NCBI GenBank assembly: GCA_030612785.1
Contig: JAUWNF010000215.1
Span: 1 to 6,193 of the forward strand
DNA length: 6,193 bases
Source: Phycisphaerales bacterium
GTDB lineage: Bacteria; Planctomycetota; Phycisphaerae; UBA1845
Direction of reading: 5' to 3'
Part shown: positions 1 through 5,475 of the stretch, one piece after another
How the letters are laid out: each line of letters begins with the position of its first letter
How positions within the stretch are numbered: position 1 is the stretch's first letter
Made by a program: the position numbers and the translations under genes
The notes under the pieces: generated by a model
What the model saw: only the letters and a program-made list of their open reading frames with translations
Database searches by the model: none
What the model was told of the DNA's origin: nothing

Positions 1-82
1 CCTGCGACCAGCCGTGGTCCAACAGCACCATGGCTCGCATGCGGCGCTGTTCCAACTCCTTCGGACTGCCTTTGGATCTCAT
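1..82 (-). CDS. IS630-type transposase, N-terminal fragment cut by the window edge
   Basis: Read on the minus strand, an ATG at 82-80 opens a frame that stays open to the edge (27 codons). It begins MRSKGSPKELEQRRMRAM and continues into VLLDHGWSQ. This basic start followed by a helix is what I know from the N-terminal helix-turn-helix of IS630-family transposases, which typically begin M-R-x-K-G-S-P and lead into a DNA-binding domain. The DDE catalytic domain would lie outside the window. A second in-frame ATG lies 12 nt upstream (94-92); the later start fits family members better, and neither has a clear Shine-Dalgarno. The AT-rich stretch at about 111-140 stands out from its GC-rich surroundings and may be the outer end of the element. 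I could not define terminal inverted repeats. The family call rests on a short peptide. Confidence 0.6.
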   Translation of the reverse strand, partial: MRSKGSPKELEQRRMRAMVLLDHGWSQ

Positions 83-334
83 ACATAAGAACATCGGCTC
101 AGAGGAGTCGCTTTATTTAACTATTCAGGGGTCAATAAACGGCAGGCCCCGTGTTCGGCGGCCGGCAGATTAACGTTGCTGAACCTCTGGCGGGAAGTGT
201 CCCATGCGCTCGCCGGGACCGGTGGCCGGCAAAGGCCGGGGCACCGACGCGGGAGGCACGTGGTTGCGCCGGCCAACGTTGCGAGCCCCGTGGTGCGAAT
301 TAAACCCAGTGATTGCGTACAGGGAGGCCCACTT
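83..334. other. Non-coding gap between the IS630-type transposase and the VWA gene
   Basis: I see no convincing gene here. The first part (about 111-140) is AT-rich and probably belongs to the end or flank of the insertion sequence. The rest is GC-rich. An in-frame TTG at 176 would extend the VWA frame upstream by 53 codons, but that stretch is rich in Arg, Gly, His and Pro, matches nothing I recognise and has no ribosome binding site. I could not identify a convincing promoter for the VWA gene. Confidence 0.5.
323..327 (+). promoter_or_regulatory. Ribosome binding site for the VWA gene
   Basis: GGAGG within AGGGAGG lies 7 nt before the ATG at 335. It fixes the start there rather than at the in-frame TTG at 176, and VWA homology begins right after this ATG. 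Confidence 0.75.
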
Positions 335-1354
335 ATGGAAGTAACGAGCCGATTCGATTTTTCGAGCGTTGTGATCGAGCGTGAACAGGCGGTCATGCTC
401 ATGGTGCGCGTGAAAGCGCCGCCCTCGCCGCAGGAGACGAAACGAAAGCCGCTGAACCTGGCCCTGGTGCTGGACCGCAGCGGGTCGATGGGCGGGGACA
501 AGATTGCCTATTTGAACGTGGCCGCCTCCGAACTGGTCAATCATCTGATGCCGCGGGATCGGCTGTCAATCGTCATCTTTGACGATGAGGTCGAGACGGT
601 CATTCCGCCGCAACCGGTGACGGACAAGGCCCGGATCAAGTCCGCCATTCAGCGGATCTATGCGCGGGACTGCACCAACTTCTCCGGCGGCTGGCTCGAA
701 GGTCTGATGCAGGTGGAGGCGGGCCTTGCGGTAGACGCCATCAACCGCGTGCTGTTGCTGTCCGACGGTCTGGCAAACCGCGGCGTGACCGAGCACGACC
801 GGTTGCGGGCGATCGCGTGTCGTGGAGTCGATCCGTTTCGATCACGCGAACTAGCGCAGTGCTCCGCCAATTACGACTTGCAGAGGAAGAACGTCAGCGG
901 GCAAGTCACGGCGGAGCTGCGCCATGGCGTACACCCGCAGTTGGGCGGTCAACCGCCGTATCGCCCGCATGCGGTTCAAGGTCGAGAACGACCAGCTCAA
1001 GCAAGAGGTGGCGCTGCTCACAGAGGAGATCCGATCAAGGACGCGCGCGTGAAGCGGTTCGACCCGCAGAAACGGCCACACTATGGGCCGACCGAGCGCC
1101 CGGCCATCCTTGAAGCCCGCGCCGCGCGAGCGTGGTCCGTCCAGCGGACGGCTGAGGCCTTCCTTGCCACGGCAGCCACAATTGCATACTGGATCAAACG
1201 CGTCGACGAGGAAGGCCCCGACGCGCTCGTGCAGATCCGCAACCGCATCTGTCTTTGTATGATGGGCGGGCCTGGCGGGAGTGGTATTCCCTCCGCCGGC
1301 GTCCGCCACTGCCTGAAAGCGAAGCCTCAGTCGACCAGACCATCACTTCCATGA
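335..1354 (+). CDS. VWA-domain protein, C-terminally truncated and fused to transposase remnant (probable pseudogene)
   Basis: Residues 1-160 or so form the first two thirds of a von Willebrand factor A domain, a metal-dependent protein-binding fold. All MIDAS residues are visible: D47-x-S49-x-S51 in LDRSGSMGG, T114 in TNFSGG and D144 in LLLSDG. The start MEVTSRFDFSSVVIEREQ matches the short beta-rich lead-in common to bacterial VWA proteins with no signal peptide. Homology stops after RLRAIA, near base 818-830. The final strands and helix of the fold and any C-terminal domain are missing. The frame stays open to a TGA at 1352-1354, but residues past about 165 are out-of-frame and then in-frame transposase sequence, so the 339-aa product is a chimera. 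A stable, functional VWA is doubtful because the fold is incomplete. Truncation by mobile-element insertion plus deletion is the simplest explanation; no VWA C-terminus reappears downstream. Confidence 0.75.
   Translation: MEVTSRFDFSSVVIEREQAVMLMVRVKAPPSPQETKRKPLNLALVLDRSGSMGGDKIAYLNVAASELVNHLMPRDRLSIVIFDDEVETVIPPQPVTDKARIKSAIQRIYARDCTNFSGGWLEGLMQVEAGLAVDAINRVLLLSDGLANRGVTEHDRLRAIACRGVDPFRSRELAQCSANYDLQRKNVSGQVTAELRHGVHPQLGGQPPYRPHAVQGRERPAQARGGAAHRGDPIKDARVKRFDPQKRPHYGPTERPAILEARAARAWSVQRTAEAFLATAATIAYWIKRVDEEGPDALVQIRNRICLCMMGGPGGSGIPSAGVRHCLKAKPQSTRPSLP
924..1240 (+). pseudogene. Integrase/transposase N-terminal remnant with a one-base frameshift
   Basis: An ATG at 924, with GGAG 7 nt upstream, starts MAYTRSWAVNRRIARMRF and then KVENDQLKQEVALLTEEIR, a coiled-coil-like lead. 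This frame hits TGA at 1050-1052. The expected continuation IKDARVKRFDPQKRPHYGPTE appears one frame over from base 1034, so one base has been lost near 1031-1034. The shifted frame (shared with the VWA chimera) carries a helix-turn-helix region, with AILEARAARAWSVQRTAEAF followed by TAATIAYWIKRVDEEGPDAL. This pattern is familiar from planctomycete integrase-core (rve, DDE) transposases, in which a catalytic domain should follow. Here homology ends near 1240 and no DDE domain is present. It is a dead fragment. The exact IS family is uncertain. Confidence 0.65.
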
Positions 1355-1377
1355 TCGGCCGGTTCGCTCTTCTGTAG
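1240..1377 (+). pseudogene. Probable C-terminal remnant of a Tn5/IS4-type transposase
   Basis: A third frame, ending at TAG 1375-1377, reads QPHLSLYDGRAWREWYSLRR and then RPPLPESEASVDQTITSMIG. The spacing of Y-D-x-x-x-W, then W-Y-x-L, P-x-L-P, and a later hydrophobic helix ending M-I-G-R-F resembles the C-terminal segment of Tn5-like (IS4 superfamily) transposases, where a D-x-x-x-W motif precedes a K-P-L-P motif and an I-A-x-L-G-G-F-L-G-R-K stretch. The usual continuation after G-x-F is lost at the stop. There is no start codon or upstream domain in this frame, so it is a fragment abutting the integrase remnant. The assignment comes from motif memory over about 40 residues and could be wrong. 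Confidence 0.4.
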
Positions 1378-1417
1378 CATCATCTGAGGATTCTCGGCCG
1401 CGACCTTGGCACACTAA

Positions 1418-1645
1418 CCGCGCGACTTCTCGCGTGTCATCACCAAGGTCCGCGGCGTGGCGGTTGGTCCGACGGAGGGCACCGGGCGCATAACGACCGC
1501 GACGCGTATCCGTGGGTTTCGGTACGTCTCAAGCCGATCGCTGTCCAATGGGCGAGTGGAAGTAACCGTTGAGGTGCCCCCCAAGAACCGGCCCACACGG
1601 TATGTTAGGATTGATGACGACGCTCAGTGGCGTGCCACGGGTTGA
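1418..1645 (+). pseudogene. Orphan C-terminal coding fragment, possibly LPP20-like
   Basis: A frame opens after TAA 1415-1417 and ends at TGA 1643-1645. It holds SRVITKVRGVAVGPTEGTGR, then TRIRGFRYVSSRSLSNGRVE and VTVEVP. The pattern of short beta strands closing with a G-x-x-Y-V-S-x-R-x-L-x-N-G-R-V-E-V-T-V-E-V motif resembles the C-terminal tail of LPP20-type lipoproteins and related curli/flagellar accessory domains, where a valine-rich final strand is typical. There is no credible start: the GTG at 1457 has no Shine-Dalgarno and lies inside the similar region. I read it as the 3' end of a gene whose upstream part was removed by the adjacent transposon remnants. It could also be a chance open frame. 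Confidence 0.3.
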
Positions 1646-1687
1646 CTCATGTACATGAACGTCAGGTGCAAGCGGCTGCGAAACGAA

Positions 1688-1692
1688 GGGAG
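1688..1692 (+). promoter_or_regulatory. Ribosome binding site setting the start at 1700
   Basis: GGGAG within GAAGGGAG lies 7 nt before the ATG at 1700. The in-frame ATGs at 1649 and 1655 lack such a site. Starting at 1700 also places the hydrophobic export segment near the N-terminus. Confidence 0.7.
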
Positions 1693-1699
1693 CCGTGTT

Positions 1700-3385
1700 A
1701 TGTCGAACGAGATAACCGCTGGATCCTCACGCGTCGCTCGCCGAGATCTCCTGTTCCGCGTGTTTGTAACGGGTGTCCTTGTAGTGCTCTCCAGGACATG
1801 TCTTGGGGACCCGGCCGATACTGCAGAGCCGAGCACCTCGGCAGCCGAAGAAGAGATATCGAATGCGTGGCGTATAGTCGACGAGCGGACCTTCGGACTC
1901 TACCGCGTCCGTGTCTCAGAACGCAGACGTTATCGAGAGATGCGTGTGCTCGTCGAGCGGAACGAAGAGGAGTGCGTGGTGTGGGAGACCCAAGGTGGTA
2001 TCTTCACGATCGCGGATGTGTCGGGGCGCGATGTTTCCGGAGACGGGACACCGGATCTCGTGCTTCTGGATCATAGCGGGTTTCACCATTGCTGTTTGAC
2101 CATTCATGTGTTCGGGCTTGGGGAGTCCTTTGAACACATAACGAGGTTTGAGGCGGGCCTTGGCAGTTCGGCGGAGTGGGAAGACGTGAACGGCGACGGG
2201 CGCCCGGAACTCATCGAACACGACGACACCTTCGCCTACTGGAATGCCTGCTACGCGGAGTCGCCCAGACCGCGCCTGGTCTATGAATTCAAGGACACTG
2301 GCTTTTCCCTCGCACCGGAGTTGATGGCTGAGCCGGCTCCCGGCGTGGGCGTTTTGCTCGACAAGGCAGAGAGTGTGCGTCAGGACCGGGTGTGGAGCCT
2401 CGGCGACGAGGCTCCCGAGTTGTGGGGCCAGATCCTCGATCTACTATTCACCGGCTACGGAAACGAGAAGGCACATGCGGAACGGGCCAGAGCGTTCCTG
2501 GATCTTGCTTGGGGCGGGCGGGAAAGGCAAAGGGGAACTTTCATCCGCGCATTCTGTGTGATACTCGAGGCCAGTCCCTACGCTCCCTATCTGGACATCA
2601 AGCTAACGGAGAAGTCCTGCGCCATCAGCGGTGTTCCCTTCCTCGACGCTGAGGAGGACGCTCCGATTGCCGTGCGCGACTCCCCCAGTCTAAACGCAGC
2701 GGTGCGGGAAGCGGCGCACGACGGCAACGCCGCGCTGGTGTGGGAGAAGCTCGGCTACCGCGATGTGCTGTTGGGAGATAACCAGACACCGACCGCCGTA
2801 CGACTGAGCGACAGCAGGCCGACCGTTCTGATGTTGCGATTCGATGAACCGGGCAACAGGAACAAGGCATGGCTCGTGATCTGGTTTGATGGCAACGGCA
2901 GATTCATCTGTCGCCGGTGGCTTAGCACATCCGAGCCCCCAAAGATGCTGGGGCAACAGAACGCAAACGAGGGTCTCAGCTACCGCCGCTGGGTCGCGGG
3001 CGAGGAGAACAAGTTGGTCGGCTGGTACCTCCTCGCCGGACCGCGGGCAGAGGGCTGCGAAGGCTGGTCGCGAGCGAAACTCCTCTTTGGCCCGGGAATC
3101 GAACAAGGACGAGATAGGCGCTACGTAGCCTCGAAGGTTGTTGAAGAACTCTGTGGTGCGTCGGACGACTCAGACGGCGGGTATTGGCCCACCGTCGAAT
3201 TCGATGTCACCTATACGGCGTTTCTCAACGATTACTCGCAGATTCTAGTGCGGCGAGAAGGGAGTACGCGCGGGACGACTGAACCTCGAAGCTCCGGCGG
3301 CAAGGACGGCTGCCAGTGGTCGATGAAGGTAAATGAGCTGTGGCGAGTCGACGAACACAATAAGAGAATCGCGCCGCTGTTTTGA
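1700..3385 (+). CDS. Exported protein with FG-GAP/VCBS-like calcium-loop repeats, function unknown
   Basis: The product is 561 aa. The N-terminus has a basic stretch (RVARRDLLFR) followed by a hydrophobic core (VFVTGVLVVL) and a small-residue region, a signal peptide; C35 or so (SRTCLGD) does not make a good lipobox. Residues 80-200 resemble integrin-like FG-GAP/VCBS repeats. Two D-x-S/N-G-D-G-x-P-D/E loops at 111-119 (DVSGDGTPDL) and 162-170 (DVNGDGRPEL) fit calcium binding. Between them HHCC at 129-132 sits in the S-G-x-H-C-C context that recurs in exported proteins of this type. The C-terminal 350 residues are soluble alpha/beta sequence with several Trp-rich stretches (KAWLVIWFDGNGRF, YRRWVAGEENKLVGWYLLAG), and I recognise no domain there. 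No catalytic motif is visible. The next gene follows after 173 bp on the same strand, and an exported FGE-fold protein as neighbour suggests a shared envelope role. I infer a binding or structural protein. Confidence 0.8.
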   Translation: MSNEITAGSSRVARRDLLFRVFVTGVLVVLSRTCLGDPADTAEPSTSAAEEEISNAWRIVDERTFGLYRVRVSERRRYREMRVLVERNEEECVVWETQGGIFTIADVSGRDVSGDGTPDLVLLDHSGFHHCCLTIHVFGLGESFEHITRFEAGLGSSAEWEDVNGDGRPELIEHDDTFAYWNACYAESPRPRLVYEFKDTGFSLAPELMAEPAPGVGVLLDKAESVRQDRVWSLGDEAPELWGQILDLLFTGYGNEKAHAERARAFLDLAWGGRERQRGTFIRAFCVILEASPYAPYLDIKLTEKSCAISGVPFLDAEEDAPIAVRDSPSLNAAVREAAHDGNAALVWEKLGYRDVLLGDNQTPTAVRLSDSRPTVLMLRFDEPGNRNKAWLVIWFDGNGRFICRRWLSTSEPPKMLGQQNANEGLSYRRWVAGEENKLVGWYLLAGPRAEGCEGWSRAKLLFGPGIEQGRDRRYVASKVVEELCGASDDSDGGYWPTVEFDVTYTAFLNDYSQILVRREGSTRGTTEPRSSGGKDGCQWSMKVNELWRVDEHNKRIAPLF

Positions 3386-3420
3386 GGCCTGCGCGTGAAC
3401 CCCAGCCTCATCTCACCTTC

Positions 3421-3435
3421 CCGCAGGACCTGCGG
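3421..3435. repeat. Perfect inverted repeat (hairpin)
   Basis: CCGCAGG-A-CCTGCGG is a perfect 7-bp inverted repeat. With a three-base loop (GAC) it forms a six-pair GC-rich stem, and flanking TTC/GAA can extend it past a bulged C. No T-run follows on either strand, so it is a weak intrinsic terminator candidate. It may slow transcription after the upstream gene, stabilise an mRNA end or bind a protein. Confidence 0.45.
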
Positions 3436-3460
3436 AATCGCTGTCCGGGGCTCGTTCTTG

Positions 3461-3489
3461 CTGACAGTGGTCAGGCGTTCTGCTACGCT
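3461..3489 (+). promoter_or_regulatory. Candidate sigma70-type promoter for the FGE-domain gene
   Basis: CTGACA (3461-3466, five of six matches to TTGACA) is followed after exactly 17 bp by TACGCT (3484-3489, with the T-A-n-n-n-T pattern). The next codon start lies 70 nt downstream. Spacing is ideal, but the -10 element is weak and promoter rules in this lineage are poorly known. Confidence 0.35.
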
Positions 3490-3542
3490 ATAGCTTCGTG
3501 AAACAACGCGATGCATCGAACAGGACGAACAATCCCGAAGTT

Positions 3543-3549
3543 GGAGGAG
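3543..3549 (+). promoter_or_regulatory. Ribosome binding site deciding a GTG start
   Basis: GGAGGAG lies 9 nt before the GTG at 3559. The signal peptide starts at once after it, so GTG is the true start even though ATG codons occur later. Confidence 0.8.
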
Positions 3550-3558
3550 CGCTGAGCC

Positions 3559-5376
3559 GTGACGATTCGAATAACTCTGATTTCCAGTTTCCTGTTGTTC
3601 ACCACAATCCAAGCAGTTGCGGCCCCAGGACAGACGGACGCGCGGCCTGCCGAGATGACCAATCAGCTCGGCATGGTGTTCGTGCTGGTTCCTGCCGGTG
3701 GCGGATCGCTCGAACCGTTCTACCTGTCCAAAGCCGAGGTAACGCTTGGACAGTTCCGGCGGTTCCGCCCGACCCACGGCAACGGAACGACGAAGTGGGG
3801 AAGGCGGCTTGAGCATCCCGATCTCCCGGTGACCAGTGTGTCACCTACTGACGCCGCCGCGTTCTGTACGTGGCTGGGCGAGCAGGATGGGGGTGCCTAT
3901 CGGCTGCCGACGGAATCGGAGTGGGAACACGCTGGCCGTGCGGGCAGTCGGCAGCGGTACTACTTCGGCAGCGACAACCTGCAACTTCGTCACTACGCCT
4001 GGTACGATGACAACGCTTCCGGGCTGGGCGTGCGCAAGGAGGACAAAGGCCCCCGGCTGGTCGGGCAGAAACTGCCCAACGACTGGGGCTTGTTCGATAT
4101 GCTCGGCAACGTCGCCGAATGGTGTACTGACCAAGGCGGCCGTGCCGTTCGCTGTGGTGGTCACTGGGCCTCACGGGCCGATCAATGCACCTGCTCCAGG
4201 CGAGAGGTCGGCACACCCGGAACAAGCGATCTCCACGGCGGCTTTCGGGTGGTGATGGTTCGCCCTCCGGTCGATGATGACCACGGCCAAGTTCGGTGGA
4301 GCCGGATCGGCCAGCGCCTCGTCGTCCCTCTGTTTGAGAAGGCCAAGGCCAAAGCAGCGGTCGCGGATGGGGCTCGCGTAGCCGTGATCCCGTTAGCCTC
4401 CGGCGATCAGGGAACCACAGAGTTGGGGCTAGTCCTGGCTGCCGGAATCGAGGTGGCTGTTCTTGATCTCGGGCCCTACCGCCTGGTTGACCGCCGTACG
4501 CTCGACCGGGTACTCGCCGAAAAGGACCTCGCTTTTGCCGACATGAGTGATATGTCCCGCGCCAATGCGGCAATCAAGGCATTGGCGGCCGATGTGCTGA
4601 TCGTCGGCGATCTCGCTGACGCGGGCCGAAGCCTGCAGACCGACGTTCGCATGGTTAAGGTAGCCGACGCTGAGGTCGTCGCCGCCACCGGCCTCTCTCT
4701 GCAAAAGGACCGCGAGCTGCAATCGCTGACGCGGATCGTCCAGCGGCCACGTCAGAGTCAAAATACGTCTGGAGAGCTGCCACCGCTGTCACTGGGTTAC
4801 CACGTTTTCGGACAGCGATACCTTGCGGACGGCGGATTCGAAGAAGTAATCGTTCGCGAGGGTTCCACGCTTCGTAGCGGTGACCAGTACCGCATCAATG
4901 TTCAGGCGAATAGCGACTGCTACCTCTACACCATCACCTACGACTCGCTCGGAGACGTATACCCCCTCTTCCCCCATCCGCAGATCAACATGAGCAACTA
5001 TATCCGGGGGGGCGTGGAGTACCTCATCCCGGGCGAGCATGACCCCTGGTTCACGCTTGACGACAACGTCGGAACCGAGACGCTGTTCCTCATCGCCAGC
5101 TACGAGCCCCTCAAGGACCTCGAACAACTGATCAAGAGGATGATCGAAGCCGGCAAGGGCGGCCAGGAAGTCAAGCAGAGGATTGCCCATCTCCAGGCAT
5201 CGCAGGATTCGATGGCCGCAGGCCGCTATCGTGTCAGTGGCGAGCGGGGCACGGTGCTCAGGCGCCCGAAGGCACGATTCAAGCTGAGCAACGGGCGTCC
5301 CGTCCAGCAGGTTATGGCCATCGTCGAAGGAAAGTCGCGCGTGGTGCAGGCGATCAGCTTTAAGCACGTGCGATAG
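3559..5376 (+). CDS. Exported FGE-fold / CsgG-FlgO-like / DUF4384 three-module protein
   Basis: The product is 605 aa and uses a GTG start. Residues 1-22 form a clear signal peptide (TIRITLISSFLLFTTIQAVAA). Residues 36-235 are an FGE-sulfatase (SUMF1, C-type lectin-like) domain: NQLGMVFVLVPAGG, the LPTESEWE motif at 116-123, GNVAEW at 183-188 and the closing HGGFRV at 226-231. True formylglycine-generating enzymes have a catalytic C-x4-C pair late in the domain. Here only C210-T-C212 is present, so the usual pair is missing and the domain is more likely binding or structural. Residues 272-385 (VAVIPLASGD, YRLVDRRTLDRVLAEKDLAF, AADVLIVGDL) match the CsgG/FlgO-like alpha/beta fold in which a variable protein reads or writes envelope assembly. 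Residues 415-515 match DUF4384 (LRSGDQYRINVQANSDCYLY, VYPLFPH at 468-474, a later PWFTLDDNVGTETLFLIAS). A helical tail and a basic beta-rich end follow. DUF4384 usually trails caspase or kinase modules; here FGE and CsgG modules replace them. I infer a surface or periplasmic assembly, sensing or scaffold role. Confidence 0.85.
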   Translation: MTIRITLISSFLLFTTIQAVAAPGQTDARPAEMTNQLGMVFVLVPAGGGSLEPFYLSKAEVTLGQFRRFRPTHGNGTTKWGRRLEHPDLPVTSVSPTDAAAFCTWLGEQDGGAYRLPTESEWEHAGRAGSRQRYYFGSDNLQLRHYAWYDDNASGLGVRKEDKGPRLVGQKLPNDWGLFDMLGNVAEWCTDQGGRAVRCGGHWASRADQCTCSRREVGTPGTSDLHGGFRVVMVRPPVDDDHGQVRWSRIGQRLVVPLFEKAKAKAAVADGARVAVIPLASGDQGTTELGLVLAAGIEVAVLDLGPYRLVDRRTLDRVLAEKDLAFADMSDMSRANAAIKALAADVLIVGDLADAGRSLQTDVRMVKVADAEVVAATGLSLQKDRELQSLTRIVQRPRQSQNTSGELPPLSLGYHVFGQRYLADGGFEEVIVREGSTLRSGDQYRINVQANSDCYLYTITYDSLGDVYPLFPHPQINMSNYIRGGVEYLIPGEHDPWFTLDDNVGTETLFLIASYEPLKDLEQLIKRMIEAGKGGQEVKQRIAHLQASQDSMAAGRYRVSGERGTVLRRPKARFKLSNGRPVQQVMAIVEGKSRVVQAISFKHVR

Positions 5377-5380
5377 GATC

Positions 5381-5404
5381 CCCAGTCACCAATACTGGGA
5401 TTTT
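5381..5404 (+). terminator. Terminator-like hairpin after the FGE-domain gene
   Basis: CCCAGT (5381-5386) pairs with ACTGGG (5394-5399) around a 7-base loop, 5 nt after the stop codon. A short ATTTT run follows. The six-pair stem and four T residues make it a modest intrinsic terminator; partial read-through to the TPR gene is likely. Confidence 0.4.
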
Positions 5405-5429
5405 GGCTAGCAGCCAAGCACGCTTGGCT
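5403..5429. repeat. Two competing hairpins sharing one arm
   Basis: AGCCAA at 5412-5417 can pair with TTGGCT on its left (5403-5408, three-base loop AGC) or with the right arm of the palindrome AGCCAAGC-AC-GCTTGGCT (5412-5429, 8-bp inverted repeat). Only one can form at a time. The left one overlaps the T-run of the terminator-like hairpin. No leader peptide or aptamer is visible. Confidence 0.4.
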
Positions 5430-5461
5430 CCGGCGGACAAGACTTGATGCGCTACTCACCC

Positions 5462-5466
5462 GGAGG
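5462..5466 (+). promoter_or_regulatory. Ribosome binding site for the TPR gene
   Basis: GGAGG within CCGGAGGAA lies 9 nt before the ATG at 5476. No other in-frame start nearby has comparable support. Confidence 0.75.
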
Positions 5467-5475
5467 AATACGAGA

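Larger units (their letters stand above)
3386..3558 (+). other. 173-bp intergenic gap with hairpin and candidate promoter
   Basis: The gap contains an inverted repeat at 3421-3435, a promoter-like pair at 3461-3489 and the ribosome binding site for the next gene at 3543-3549. I see no small gene. It is long enough for the 605-aa protein to have its own transcription start. Confidence 0.6.

Noticed and set aside
176..334. In-frame TTG start extending the VWA protein by 53 residues
   Set aside because: No ribosome binding site; the added peptide is Arg/Gly/Pro-rich and matches nothing; a strong site precedes ATG 335.
851..1309. A minus-strand open frame over the transposase remnants
   Set aside because: The plus strand carries recognisable integrase sequence here; the minus frame does not look like any protein.
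1457..1645. A stand-alone 62-aa gene from GTG 1457
   Set aside because: No ribosome binding site, and the similar-looking region begins before the GTG, so it reads as a fragment of a larger protein.
1649..1699. Earlier ATG starts for the FG-GAP-like gene
   Set aside because: No Shine-Dalgarno before 1649 or 1655, while ATG 1700 has a well-placed one and a signal peptide close behind.
3421..3435. Intrinsic terminator of the FG-GAP-like gene
   Set aside because: The hairpin is good but no T-run follows on either strand, so I list it only as an inverted repeat.
3232..3816. A 194-codon minus-strand open frame spanning the 173-bp gap
   Set aside because: It overlaps both flanking plus-strand genes, is low in recognisable sequence and has no family match that I know.
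3845..4573. A 242-codon minus-strand open frame
   Set aside because: It lies wholly opposite the FGE-domain gene, is Arg/Pro-rich and shows no domain; an antisense shadow of GC-rich coding sequence.
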